Shown in pieces: positions 1 to 10,018 of a stretch of DNA of 42,206 bases. A program made the translations under genes and the position numbers. Origin of the DNA: Crocinitomicaceae bacterium (GTDB taxonomy: Bacteria > Bacteroidota > Bacteroidia > Flavobacteriales_D > CAJJDF01); the NCBI GenBank assembly GCA_024639505.1, contig JAHEIE010000004.1, forward strand, positions 17,519 to 59,724, read 5' to 3'. The notes beneath the pieces are model-generated. The model did no database searches, was not told the origin of the DNA, and worked only from the letters and a program-made list of their open reading frames with translations. Positions within the stretch are counted from its first letter, which is position 1. Every line of letters starts with the position of its first letter.

Positions 1-470
1 TTTCTCCTTCGTTTTCTGCTACAAATAATGGGTAAGCAATTCCTTCTGATTTCAATGCATCTTCGTATTCAGTTCCTCCTTCAGGATATTTTTTCATTAA
101 TCCAGTTAAGGTATTGTAGTACTTTCTTACATCTAAATTAAAAGCATCTTTTTCATCCTTCAATTTTTTTGCACTTCCTTTAATTTCATCTTCGTTTGTC
201 AATTCAGAAATGATGTTTCCATCATAATCCAAGATGATTCTTTTGGTAATGTAATCATTAAAGACTTTTCCTGCATCGTCTCTCGAAACTCCATTTGTTT
301 CTCCTAAACCGATAGCTTGCAAAATATTTTGCATTTTTTCGTTCTTCACGTTGGCTTGCTGAATTGGCTTCAAAGTAGAAGCAATATAAGCTAACAAACC
401 TCCTACTACAACCACCATGATTATGGCAAATGTCATTGTGTACGCGTTTCCTTCTTTATTTATACTCATG
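1..470 (-). CDS. nqrC: Na+-translocating NADH:quinone reductase subunit C (partial, C-terminus outside window)
   Basis: Reverse-strand translation from ATG at 470: MSINKEGNAYTMTFAIIMVVVVGGLLAYIASTLKPIQQANVKNEKMQNIL..., an NqrC-like N-terminal TM helix; directly follows nqrB and nqrA. Confidence 0.9.
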
Positions 471-501
471 GTTAAAAAATTAAGTTTTGACTTACTTTAT
501 G

Positions 502-1698
502 TTATAATGAGGCTTTTGCCAATCTTTTTTCTCTTCTCTTAATGTTTCCGTTAAGAACCATGTGATCTATTAATGGAGAACAAACATTCGCAATTAATAT
601 TCCTAACATAATTCCTTCTGGGTATGCTGGGTTAGCTACTCTAATAAGTATCCCGATAAATCCTGCCAAAAATCCATAATAGAATTTCCCTTTGTTTGTT
701 TGCGCAGCAGTTACAGGATCAGTAATCATAAATACCATTCCAAACATAAAACTTCCGATCATCAATTGGTGAATTGCTGGCAATTGCATGTAGGCATTGT
801 CTCCTGCAAAAAGATTAAAAATAGTAGCCATTACAAATCCTCCCGCAAAGAATGAAACAATTATTCTCCAGCTTGCGATTCTTGTCATTAATAAAAATAC
901 CAATCCAATAAGAATAGCATACACCGATGATTCTCCAATAGAACCTGGGTAATCTCCCATCAATGCTCGGCTAAATGTAATTCCGTTTTCTGTGAAATCT
1001 TGAATATTTGCGTAAGCTGGACTATCCGTAGTCATAGATGCCAAATCTCCTAAAGGAGTTGCTCCAGAAACACCATCAGCCAGAGTTCCGTTTGCTTTCA
1101 TTTCTTTTAATCCAGAAATCCACACTGTATTACCCGACATAGAAGTTGGATGTGCAAAGAATAAAAATGCTCTTGTTGTTAAAGCAACATTTACAACATT
1201 CATACCTGTTCCTCCAAATACTTCTTTACCAATAACGACTCCAAAAACTGTAGCTACTGCAATCATCCACAACGGAGTATCCACTGGCATAATCAATGGA
1301 ATAAGCATTCCTGAAACTAAATATCCTTCGTGCAGCGCATGACCTTTAATAATTCCAAAGATAAATTCAACTGCCAGTCCTACCGTGTAAGAAACAGCAA
1401 TGATTGGAACAACTCTTATCGCCCCGTGAATTATTTTCTCCATGAAGTCCACTTCTTGTCCTAGTGCAATAAAATGTTGCTGACCAACATTCCAAATTCC
1501 AAAAAGAAGAGCTGGAACCATCGCTACAATAACGAACATCATTGTTCTTTTCAAATCAATACCATCTCTAATGTGAGACCCTGATTTTGTTGTGTGGTTA
1601 GGTGTAAAAACCAATGTTTCGAATGACTCAATCAATGGATACCATTTCTTGTTTGTCTTTTCGTAACGTTTATCGAAAAAATTTCTTAAAAATTTCAT
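502..1698 (-). CDS. nqrB: Na+-translocating NADH:quinone reductase subunit B
   Basis: 398 aa, multi-TM; motifs such as GTGMNVVNVALTTRAFLFFAHPTSMSG (FMN-attachment Thr region) and FMITDPVTAAQTNKGKFYYG typical of NqrB/RnfD. Confidence 0.96.
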   Translation of the reverse strand: MKFLRNFFDKRYEKTNKKWYPLIESFETLVFTPNHTTKSGSHIRDGIDLKRTMMFVIVAMVPALLFGIWNVGQQHFIALGQEVDFMEKIIHGAIRVVPIIAVSYTVGLAVEFIFGIIKGHALHEGYLVSGMLIPLIMPVDTPLWMIAVATVFGVVIGKEVFGGTGMNVVNVALTTRAFLFFAHPTSMSGNTVWISGLKEMKANGTLADGVSGATPLGDLASMTTDSPAYANIQDFTENGITFSRALMGDYPGSIGESSVYAILIGLVFLLMTRIASWRIIVSFFAGGFVMATIFNLFAGDNAYMQLPAIHQLMIGSFMFGMVFMITDPVTAAQTNKGKFYYGFLAGFIGILIRVANPAYPEGIMLGILIANVCSPLIDHMVLNGNIKRREKRLAKASL

Positions 1699-1733
1699 AG
1701 TTTATTAAATATAGGTTGAAAATAAAGAGACAC

Positions 1734-3074
1734 TTACATGCACTCTTCCTCAATTACTTTTAATCCGTCTCTAATTATTTGTTGAGAATTAATTTTTGAA
1801 GTACAAACGAACTCACACAAAGCAAAATCTTCAGGAGCTACTTCGTAGATTCCCAATTTTTCCATTTTGTCAATGTCGTTTGTAATGGCTGCTTTTAATA
1901 ATTGAACTGGGTAAATATCAAAAGGAAAAACCTCTTCATATTGTCCTGAAACAACAAAAGCTCTTTCTTCTCCATTCAAATTGGTATCTACATCGTAAGA
2001 TTTCTTTGGTAAAAGTGCAGATAAAAATGCTTTTGAATTTGACAATTTGTTAAAACCTGGAGCTAACCATCCTTCAGTAAAAGATACCTTGTAATGGTCT
2101 CCTTCCGGAATTACAGTTACTTGATTGTCATAGAAACCTAAAAAACCGTCTTTTCCAACATTGTTACCTACTAGTACGTTTCCTGAGATATACCTCACAT
2201 TTTCAGATGTGATTTTTTTGTCTACCAAATTAGTAAGACTTGCCCCCGAAATTAGTGTATAATAAGATGGCATTTCGACTTCCGAACCAGTTAATGCAAT
2301 GGTTTTAGAAAAATCAACTTTACCCGTTAAGAATAAAGAACCAATTCTTGCTACGTCAATTGCATTCACAGTCCAAACAGTTTCTCCTTTATTAATAGGA
2401 CTTATTTTGTGAATTTGAGTTCCCACGTTTCCTGCGGGATGTTTGCTATTGATAGTATGAAGCTCAATTCCCTTTAAATCAGTAAAAACACTTGTACCTT
2501 TAGAACTCGTTTCTATCGTTACATACACCTTACCTTCTGTCATTTTAGCTAAAGCTTCAAAACCTGCCTGCAAAGCATCTTTTTTGTCTTTTAACAAAAA
2601 CTCAAAATCTGGAGCTAAAGGCGAAGAATCAAAACCTGAAACAAAAATTGCTTTTGGTATTTTGTTGTAATCTGCTACAATATCCAAAGGACGTTGTTTA
2701 ATAAATGGCCAAAGACCACTTTTCAAGATTACTTCTTTTGTTTCTCCTTTCGTATCCATTGTTTCGAAAGTAAACTCTGAATCGGCTTTAATAATCACTT
2801 CAAGAATCCTTCTTTTTTCACCACGCTTCACTTCAATAACTGTTCCGCTTACTGGAGAAACGTACTGAATCGCTTCTCTGTATTTGTCATGAAAAATTGG
2901 AGTTCCTACTTTTACTGTTTCTCCTTCTTTTACAACCATTTTAGGAGTCATAGAAGGGAAATCTGATGGTTTGATTGCGTAGTAAGGTGAGTTTTCTACA
3001 GGACTAATTGTCTGTGTTGGTTTCCCTTTTAGCTTTAAATCAAGCCCTTTTCTAATTTTTATAGCTTTTGCCAT
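1734..3074 (-). CDS. nqrA: Na+-translocating NADH:quinone reductase subunit A
   Basis: MAKAIKIRKGLDLKLKGKP start; NqrA-like throughout; upstream of nqrB. The listed ORF start (3104) is probably too long; the internal ATG at 3074 fits the family. Confidence 0.95.
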   Translation of the reverse strand: MAKAIKIRKGLDLKLKGKPTQTISPVENSPYYAIKPSDFPSMTPKMVVKEGETVKVGTPIFHDKYREAIQYVSPVSGTVIEVKRGEKRRILEVIIKADSEFTFETMDTKGETKEVILKSGLWPFIKQRPLDIVADYNKIPKAIFVSGFDSSPLAPDFEFLLKDKKDALQAGFEALAKMTEGKVYVTIETSSKGTSVFTDLKGIELHTINSKHPAGNVGTQIHKISPINKGETVWTVNAIDVARIGSLFLTGKVDFSKTIALTGSEVEMPSYYTLISGASLTNLVDKKITSENVRYISGNVLVGNNVGKDGFLGFYDNQVTVIPEGDHYKVSFTEGWLAPGFNKLSNSKAFLSALLPKKSYDVDTNLNGEERAFVVSGQYEEVFPFDIYPVQLLKAAITNDIDKMEKLGIYEVAPEDFALCEFVCTSKINSQQIIRDGLKVIEEECM

Positions 3075-3101
3075 GTGATGTAATTCTACATTTAATTGGT
3101 G

Positions 3102-3133
3102 CAAATTTATAAAAAGCCGAAGTTTATATGCAA
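3102..3133 (-). promoter_or_regulatory. Candidate Bacteroidota-type promoter for nqrABC
   Basis: Reverse strand TAAATTTG (3102-3109) matches TAnnTTTG; TTG (3131-3133) 21 nt upstream; predicted TSS about 20 nt before the nqrA ATG at 3074. Confidence 0.45.
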
Positions 3134-3264
3134 TTGTTTCGAGTCTTTTTTCAACAGAACAAAAGTTAATATCTTACATGGCTTTACGCTATTCAAAATT
3201 TACAAATATTCGTTTTATACAAAACACTAACATTCATTAACTTAATTTGTTCATTTCTTCTTAT

Positions 3265-3279
3265 TTAGAATCATTCTAA
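3265..3279. promoter_or_regulatory. Perfect 7-1-7 inverted repeat TTAGAATcATTCTAA (possible Fur-family-type operator)
   Basis: TTAGAAT-C-ATTCTAA read directly in the divergent nqrA / CBS-like intergenic region. Confidence 0.4.
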
Positions 3280-3352
3280 TTTTAAATCGAGTGTTTTCTG
3301 TAAAAAATCATCCGTCTAGTTAATGTTACCAATATTAAACCTTTCAATTGTT

Positions 3353-3360
3353 TATATTTG
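3353..3360 (+). promoter_or_regulatory. Candidate -7 element for the CBS-like gene
   Basis: TATATTTG matches TAnnTTTG; no clear -33 TTG at the expected distance. Confidence 0.35.
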
Positions 3361-3395
3361 CAAAATAATACGAGTAACAAGACTATATTTAAGGA

Positions 3396-4754
3396 ATGAA
3401 ATACTACAACAACATACTAGAAACGATTGGCAACACCCCTTTGGTAAAACTAAATAAGCTTACATCAGAAATTGATGCTTTGGTTTTAGCAAAAGTAGAA
3501 ACGACAAATCCTGGAAATTCTGTGAAAGACAGAATGGCCGTGAAAATGATTGAAGATGCTGAGAAAGCCGGATTATTGAAACCAGGAGGAACAGTGATAG
3601 AAGGAACTTCAGGGAATACAGGAATGGGACTTGCCTTGGCTTGTATAATAAAAGGTTACAAAATGATGTGTGTACTAAGCGACAAGCAATCGAAAGAAAA
3701 GATGGATATCTTGAGAGCTGTAGGTTGTGAGGTTGTTGTGTGCCCGACCAATGTAGATCCAGATGATCCTCGATCTTACTACTCGGTTTCAAAAAGATTA
3801 GCTTCCGAAGTACCAAACAGCTGGTATGTAAATCAATATGACAACCTCTCGAATAGATTGGCGCATTACGAAAGTACTGGACCAGAAATTTGGGAACAAA
3901 CTGAAGGTAAAATAACCCATTTTGTTGTTGGTGTAGGCACTGGAGGAACAATTTCTGGTGTAGGTAAATACCTGAAAGAAAAGAATCCTGACATTAAAAT
4001 TATAGGAATAGATACTTATGGTTCTGTGTTTAAAAAATACCATGAAACAGGAATTTTTGATGAGGCAGAAATATACCCCTACGTAACCGAAGGAATTGGA
4101 GAAGATATTTTACCTAAAAACGTAGATTTTGGAATCATTGATCATTTTGAAAAAGTAACTGACAAAGATGCTGCAATTATGACTCCAAGAATCGCCAAAG
4201 AGGAGGGGATTTTTGTAGGAAACTCTGCTGGTTCAGCTGTCAAAGGTTTGTTACAAATGAAGCACATGTTCAAAAAAGACGATGTGGTTGTTGTGTTATT
4301 TCACGATCACGGAAGTAGATATGTAGGGAAATTTTTCAACCAAGAATGGATGAAAGAAAGAGGATATGTTGAAAACACCTCTGCTCCTATTGCCAAAGAT
4401 ATTGTAAGTACAGAGGGTAATTTAGTTATTGCAAATCACGATGAATCTATTAGCTCGGTGGTAGAAAAAATGTCGAAATTTAATATTTCACAAATCCCTG
4501 TCTTCAATGGAAAAGAAATTGTAGGTTCCATTAGCGAAACGAATGTATTGAGTTACCTTTTTTCTCATCCAGATGCAAAAAGAGACTCGATTGAGCCATT
4601 AATGAATGAAGCATTTCCTATGGTTGATCTTTCTACTAAGCTAGAAGATATTTCGAGACTAATTACGAAAGAAAATGCTGCAGTAATGGTTCAAAAAGAA
4701 GATGGTAACTATCATATAATCACAAAACAAGATATAATTAAAGCTATTGCTTAG
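3396..4754 (+). CDS. Pyridoxal-phosphate-dependent cystathionine beta-synthase / cysteine synthase with C-terminal CBS domain pair
   Basis: 452 aa: IGNTPLVKLNKL, NPGNSVKDRMA (PLP Lys), EGTSGNTGMGLA, GVGTGGTISGVGKYLKE; C-terminus with two CBS-like repeats. Confidence 0.93.
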   Translation: MKYYNNILETIGNTPLVKLNKLTSEIDALVLAKVETTNPGNSVKDRMAVKMIEDAEKAGLLKPGGTVIEGTSGNTGMGLALACIIKGYKMMCVLSDKQSKEKMDILRAVGCEVVVCPTNVDPDDPRSYYSVSKRLASEVPNSWYVNQYDNLSNRLAHYESTGPEIWEQTEGKITHFVVGVGTGGTISGVGKYLKEKNPDIKIIGIDTYGSVFKKYHETGIFDEAEIYPYVTEGIGEDILPKNVDFGIIDHFEKVTDKDAAIMTPRIAKEEGIFVGNSAGSAVKGLLQMKHMFKKDDVVVVLFHDHGSRYVGKFFNQEWMKERGYVENTSAPIAKDIVSTEGNLVIANHDESISSVVEKMSKFNISQIPVFNGKEIVGSISETNVLSYLFSHPDAKRDSIEPLMNEAFPMVDLSTKLEDISRLITKENAAVMVQKEDGNYHIITKQDIIKAIA

Positions 4755-4760
4755 TACTCT

Positions 4761-6569
4761 ATGTCCGAAACAAAAAATGTTCATCTATTCAAGAGGATTT
4801 TAATTTTTCTGAAGCCACATAAAACGATGTTTTTGTTTACGGTTTTGGGAACGATTCTTAATGCTGTTCTTTCTCCATTACGTCCGTTAATCTTATTTTT
4901 TATGATTGATAAATTCGTTGATGGGAAAACGGAATTTAACGGTTTCATGATGAACTGGCTAAACGATACAGACATTTCCATTGCGCCTGAAAACGGTTTT
5001 TGGTATTGGACAATAATTGCTGTAATAACCATTGTAACTGAGGCTATTCTTCGATTTATTACTGTATACTTCACAAACCTTATTGGACAGAATATCATTG
5101 CTGATATGAGAGAAAAGTTATACAATCATTTGACAACTTTTAAAACTCAGTATTTTGACAAAAATCCTATTGGACGATTGGTAACACGACTCGTTTCAGA
5201 TGTGGAAGCTGCATCAGAAATATTCTCTAATGGAATAATCACTGTAGCCGGAGATATTCTTAGTTTGGCTTTAGTAATCATTGTTATGTTTACCACCAAT
5301 TGGATGTTTACTCTTATGGTTCTCATACCTTTACCGATTTTGTTTTGGGCGACCAATATTTTCAAAAACGCTATAAAAAAAGCTTATCAACTAGAGAGTA
5401 CGCAGGTTTCTAAACTGAATACATTTGTGCAGGAACGAATAATTGGAATGAGCATACTTCAATTGTTTTCTAGAGAAAAAATAGAATACAAGAAATTTGA
5501 AGAAATAAACAAGCTACATCGCAACGCACACATAAAATCTGTTTGGGCCTACTCTATTTTCTTTCCTATAGTAGAAATTCTGAGCTCTATTTCCATCGCT
5601 TTTGTTATTTTTTATGCCTCATATCAAATCATTGACAGGCCATTAGCCGAAACAAGCACAGGAGAAATAGTTGCTTTTATTATGTGGATAAATATGCTGT
5701 ATCGCCCAATAAGAATGCTGGCCGATAAGTTCAATGTTATTCAAAGAGGATTGGTGAGAGCCAAAAATATATTTGAAATACTTGACGATGATCAAATTAT
5801 TCCAACTCACTCAAGTGAAACAAAGTATGAGAAATATGAGGGGAATGTTGAATTTGATTCTGTAAAATTCGCTTACAACAATTACGATTATGTATTGAAA
5901 GATGTTTCTTTTCAAATTAAAAAAGGGCAAACTGTTGCTTTTGTTGGAGCTACTGGAGCAGGAAAGTCCAGTATTATCAATATCCTTAGTAGATTTTATG
6001 AATTTCAATCGGGCAGTATTACCGTGGATGGAAACGACATAAGAGAATTATCACTGGAAGATTTAAGGCAAAATATTGCTGTTGTTTTGCAGGATGTATT
6101 TTTGTTTTCGGACACGATAATGAACAACATCACGCTCAAAAACCCGAATATTTCTAAAGAACAAGTAATTGAGGCTTCCAAATTTGTTGGTCTTCATGAT
6201 TTTATAATGAAATTACCTGGAGATTATGATTATGATGTGAAAGAAAGAGGGAACTCACTTTCTACAGGTCAGCGACAATTAATTTCTTTTGTTAGAGCCT
6301 ATGTTTACAACCCTTCTATTTTAGTTTTGGATGAAGCCACATCTAGTATTGATACCGAAACGGAAGAACTCATCCAAACTGCGATAGATAAATTGACACA
6401 AGGAAGAACGGCAATAATCGTTGCACATAGATTATCAACCATAAAAAAAGCTGACAAAATAATTGTTCTGGATAAAGGTGAAATCATTGAGCAAGGCAAT
6501 CATGAAGAGTTACTTGAACTTAACGGAACATACCGAAATTTATACGAAATTCAATTCGAAGAAGACTAA
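4761..6569 (+). CDS. ABC transporter, fused permease/ATPase (MsbA-like exporter)
   Basis: 602 aa: six-TM N-terminal half; Walker A GATGAGKSS, signature SLSTGQRQL, Walker B SILVLDEATSSID, H-loop VAHRLST. Confidence 0.95.
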   Translation: MSETKNVHLFKRILIFLKPHKTMFLFTVLGTILNAVLSPLRPLILFFMIDKFVDGKTEFNGFMMNWLNDTDISIAPENGFWYWTIIAVITIVTEAILRFITVYFTNLIGQNIIADMREKLYNHLTTFKTQYFDKNPIGRLVTRLVSDVEAASEIFSNGIITVAGDILSLALVIIVMFTTNWMFTLMVLIPLPILFWATNIFKNAIKKAYQLESTQVSKLNTFVQERIIGMSILQLFSREKIEYKKFEEINKLHRNAHIKSVWAYSIFFPIVEILSSISIAFVIFYASYQIIDRPLAETSTGEIVAFIMWINMLYRPIRMLADKFNVIQRGLVRAKNIFEILDDDQIIPTHSSETKYEKYEGNVEFDSVKFAYNNYDYVLKDVSFQIKKGQTVAFVGATGAGKSSIINILSRFYEFQSGSITVDGNDIRELSLEDLRQNIAVVLQDVFLFSDTIMNNITLKNPNISKEQVIEASKFVGLHDFIMKLPGDYDYDVKERGNSLSTGQRQLISFVRAYVYNPSILVLDEATSSIDTETEELIQTAIDKLTQGRTAIIVAHRLSTIKKADKIIVLDKGEIIEQGNHEELLELNGTYRNLYEIQFEED

Positions 6570-6604
6570 TTCAAATTTTCTAATTGTTTAAAAAAACACA
6601 TCGA

Positions 6605-6946
6605 ATGATTGCTATTCAAGCCGTTTCTATTCCTGAAGATTGTAGAATCTTACACCATGATTTTTATGATTATGAACCGAACGAATCGTTTGATTTATTG
6701 AACAATGTAAAGTACTTGAATGAGAATTTATTTCAGTGTGTATTTCCAGAACAACATCTAAAAATTGATGTAGGCTGGTATGGTGATGTAGTAAAAAATG
6801 AGGGGGAATTTAGAATTCAAATAATTGTGAACGAAAACTGGGAACATCCATTTAATGTGATTTACTCTAAATCTGCAAACGAGGTAAAAGGTTTGCTCCT
6901 GAATATTTTTAAATACTATTCTTCACAAGAGTTTGACGCTTCATAG
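6605..6946 (+). CDS. Conserved hypothetical protein
   Basis: ORF just downstream of the ABC gene; ATG at 6605 preferred to TTG at 6584. Confidence 0.65.
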   Translation: MIAIQAVSIPEDCRILHHDFYDYEPNESFDLLNNVKYLNENLFQCVFPEQHLKIDVGWYGDVVKNEGEFRIQIIVNENWEHPFNVIYSKSANEVKGLLLNIFKYYSSQEFDAS

Positions 6947-6952
6947 TTGCTC

Positions 6953-7390
6953 TTAATATGAGTTAGGGCCTCCAGAGTAATGTTTTTCCATAAACTCATT
7001 CCTTAGGTTAAGGATTTTCTTGAAGAACAATTCGTTCGTTTGTTTCAAGGATACTTTATTGAAATTCAAGAAATTCCCATCTGCATGAATCGAATCAAAA
7101 TCTGTTTGATACAACACCAACTTGTAGTAAGGAATTACCCAAACCCAATGAGTTAGGTTGTCTTTGAAATGAATAATTATTCCGCTTGGTCGCAACTCAA
7201 CGCTTCCGTATTTTATTTGTTGAAATTTAGAAAGTTTTTCGTAAATCTCAATACTCGATTTTTCAATTTTCATTCTGTGAGAACCTATTCCTCGCATTAC
7301 AAGCCTCATTTTGAATGAAAAAGGTTTGCCTACAAGCTCATTTATTTCCCTCGTTACTCTTACTGGTCTTGTTGAATAATCTACTATCAT
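6953..7390 (-). CDS. Hypothetical protein
   Basis: 145 aa ORF filling the gap between neighbours; no recognised motif. Confidence 0.65.
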   Translation of the reverse strand: MIVDYSTRPVRVTREINELVGKPFSFKMRLVMRGIGSHRMKIEKSSIEIYEKLSKFQQIKYGSVELRPSGIIIHFKDNLTHWVWVIPYYKLVLYQTDFDSIHADGNFLNFNKVSLKQTNELFFKKILNLRNEFMEKHYSGGPNSY

Positions 7391-7507
7391 GACTCAAAAT
7401 TAAGACAAATAAAAATGTGTTGTTCAAAAAAAACGAATCGTAAATAAAGATTTTAACCGCAAGGATATTTATTGGTTTCACTTATCTTTGATACATAAAT
7501 ATTTAAA

Positions 7508-8173
7508 ATGAAACATCTATTTTTCTCAGTTCTAGCTGTATTAATTTTCTTGGGAAGTTGCACAACTCACAAAAATTCAATTGTTGAAAAAAGCAACAGT
7601 GAAACTTATTCTGTGTTTCAAACAAATCTAATAAATAAGGAAGAGAACAAAACACCGATGCGAATTCTTCAAATAACAAATGAGAAGGATTCTGTAATAT
7701 TGAGAACCAAAAGTCAGCCAATTGACTTGAATACAGAGTTAGAAACTACAAAAAAGTTAGCAAAAAGACTCCTAACAACAGTGAATGACCCAAAAAACCC
7801 CGGAGTTGGTATTGCAGCTCCACAAGTTGGAATATTAAAACAAATGATTGCGGTTCAAAGATTTGACAAAAAAGGAAATCCATTTGAAGTTTATGTAAAT
7901 CCTATGATTAAGCAATATTCAGTTAAAACCCAGTTTTGTTTGGAAGGGTGTCTTTCAATTCCAGACAAAATGGATACGACCAAAAATAGAGCTTATGCTA
8001 TTTTATTGGAATACGACAAACTAGATGGAACCCATGAATTTGAAATGATAGAGGCTTTTACCGCTGTTATTTTTCAACACGAGATAGATCACCTGAATGG
8101 AATTCTATTTACGGATCATTTGGATATTGAAATTGAAGAAGCTGAAGAAAGAAAAAGGAAGAATAATGAGTAA
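7508..8173 (+). CDS. Peptide deformylase with N-terminal lipoprotein-type signal peptide
   Basis: PDF motifs GVGIAAPQ, EGCLS, QHEIDHLNG all intact; N-terminus MKHLFFSVLAVLIFLGSCTTHK with lipobox LGSC. Confidence 0.9.
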   Translation: MKHLFFSVLAVLIFLGSCTTHKNSIVEKSNSETYSVFQTNLINKEENKTPMRILQITNEKDSVILRTKSQPIDLNTELETTKKLAKRLLTTVNDPKNPGVGIAAPQVGILKQMIAVQRFDKKGNPFEVYVNPMIKQYSVKTQFCLEGCLSIPDKMDTTKNRAYAILLEYDKLDGTHEFEMIEAFTAVIFQHEIDHLNGILFTDHLDIEIEEAEERKRKNNE

Positions 8174-9362
8174 AAAAAAGAAATCACTTGCTATAATTGG
8201 AGGAGGATCTGCGGCAATTATGCTAGCTTCCGAAATAGACACCAAAAAGTTTGATGTAACCATTTACGAGAGAAATCAGGCTCTAGGAAGGAAGTTTTTG
8301 GTTGCAGGAAAAGGCGGGTTCAATCTTACTCATTCCACTCCCATTGATGAAATGAAGAAAAAATATGTGGCCTCACCTCCTATTTTAAATAGTTTGAATT
8401 CTTTCTCCAATGAAGATTTTATCAAATGGTTAAAAAAAGAAGGAATTGACACTTTTGTGGGGAGTAGCAAAAGGATTTTTCCTGTCAAACCCACCAAACC
8501 AATTCAAGTACTTCAAGCATTTACTGACCGAATTAAGGAAAATAATATAAATGTAAAGTTCTCGCATGTCTGGAAGGGGTTCAATGATTCTGCTTTGATT
8601 TTTGAAACTAGAGATGGTTCTGTAGAACATAATCCCGACATAGTTGTGTTTGCCTTGGGAGGAGCAAGTTGGAAAAAAACTGGATCCGAAGGAGAATGGC
8701 TTTCGTATTTTGAAGAAAAAGGAGTAAAAACAGTTCCTTTTCAAGCATCCAATTGTGGAGTTGCAATCACTTGGAAAGAAAAATTCGCCAAATCAAATGA
8801 AGGGCAACCTTTAAAAAGCATTTCGGTTTCTTGTGGAGATTTGTCAAAAAAAGGAGATGTGATTATTACCCGATTGGGATTAGAAGGTAGCGCTGTATAT
8901 GCACTAAGTCCTGCTATTAGAGAAGAAATAAAAAACGAAGGAGAAGCGACCATCTTTATCGATTTGAAACCAACCACAAAAACAGAGGCTATCCTACGAA
9001 AACTGGAAAGTCCTAAGAAAAAGAACTCTTGGAGCGTGCATTTAATTTGGCAACTTAAACTATCCAAACCTATGTTCGAATTGGTAAAAAGAAGTTGCAC
9101 GAAAGATGAATTTTTAGATCCCAATTTCATTGCTAAACACATCAAACAAATACCTCTTCAGGTAACTGGTTTTGATGAAATCGACAAAGCTATTTCGACC
9201 GTTGGCGGAATTGATTTGGATGAAATTGACAGCAATTTTGAGCTAAAAAACTTACCTAATCACTATGTTATTGGCGAAATGTTGAATTGGGATGCACCAA
9301 CTGGCGGATATTTATTGCAAGGATGTATGAGTATGGGGAATATGCTGAGTAACAATCTATAA
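8166..9362 (+). CDS. NAD(P)/FAD-dependent oxidoreductase, HI0933/BaiN-like flavoprotein
   Basis: MSKKKKSLAIIGGGSAAIMLASEI (dinucleotide fold), LGRKFLVAGKGGFNLTHS, C-terminal VIGEMLNWDAPTGGYLLQ. ATG at 8166 overlaps the deformylase stop by 8 bp. Confidence 0.92.
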   Translation: MSKKKKSLAIIGGGSAAIMLASEIDTKKFDVTIYERNQALGRKFLVAGKGGFNLTHSTPIDEMKKKYVASPPILNSLNSFSNEDFIKWLKKEGIDTFVGSSKRIFPVKPTKPIQVLQAFTDRIKENNINVKFSHVWKGFNDSALIFETRDGSVEHNPDIVVFALGGASWKKTGSEGEWLSYFEEKGVKTVPFQASNCGVAITWKEKFAKSNEGQPLKSISVSCGDLSKKGDVIITRLGLEGSAVYALSPAIREEIKNEGEATIFIDLKPTTKTEAILRKLESPKKKNSWSVHLIWQLKLSKPMFELVKRSCTKDEFLDPNFIAKHIKQIPLQVTGFDEIDKAISTVGGIDLDEIDSNFELKNLPNHYVIGEMLNWDAPTGGYLLQGCMSMGNMLSNNL

Positions 9363-9392
9363 AAGCACTGTTTTAAATAGAAAAACCAAAAC

Positions 9393-9935
9393 CTAGTTCA
9401 CAAAATTATACTTAGATAGAAAATAATCCCAGTCCCAAACAAATTTTTCCACGATATTATTCAATCTCTTCAGGAATTTTGGGTTTGGAGTATTCATGTC
9501 TTTAAAATACTCTTCCTGGAAAGATGCTAAGTTATATTTATGAAAAATACATTTGGACATTGCGTAAAGAGCGTTCTTTGATGGGTAATTTATTTTACTC
9601 ATGAAAGACGAATAATTCTTAATGTGTTCCTTTGTCTCTGCAATTTTTAGATCATACAGATTAGAAAATTTTTCAATAAGTAAATCTTTCAACCTGTCCG
9701 CTTGTTCTCCCTCTAATCTTTTTTCCATGATTTTAAGGTTTCCAACAAACAAAATAAGCATGAATCTATCGTAGTCTTCAGGAGAAATATTCGGCTTTTC
9801 TACAAAATCTTTGTCGTTATTGATAAGTTCCGAAATATCTGGAAAACCAACTTCCATGGCATGAACCAATGAATTGATTAATACATTGGCAAGCTTGTCT
9901 TCGTTGACTTTCTTCTTAAATATTGTTCTTAACAT
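9393..9935 (-). CDS. Hypothetical protein
   Basis: 180 aa ORF in a gap between assigned genes; no motif recognised. Confidence 0.65.
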   Translation of the reverse strand: MLRTIFKKKVNEDKLANVLINSLVHAMEVGFPDISELINNDKDFVEKPNISPEDYDRFMLILFVGNLKIMEKRLEGEQADRLKDLLIEKFSNLYDLKIAETKEHIKNYSSFMSKINYPSKNALYAMSKCIFHKYNLASFQEEYFKDMNTPNPKFLKRLNNIVEKFVWDWDYFLSKYNFVN

Positions 9936-10018
9936 ACAACTTAAACTTTATATTCAAATATAAAGGGATTTACAAGCAGCACCAAAACCTTTTACAAATG
10001 ATTCTTAACCAACTGTTG

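Noticed and set aside
3460-3951. 163-aa minus-strand ORF
   Set aside because: Antisense to the CBS-like gene, with composition typical of spurious reverse frames.
8741-9145. 134-aa minus-strand ORF
   Set aside because: Antisense to the HI0933-family gene; no support.
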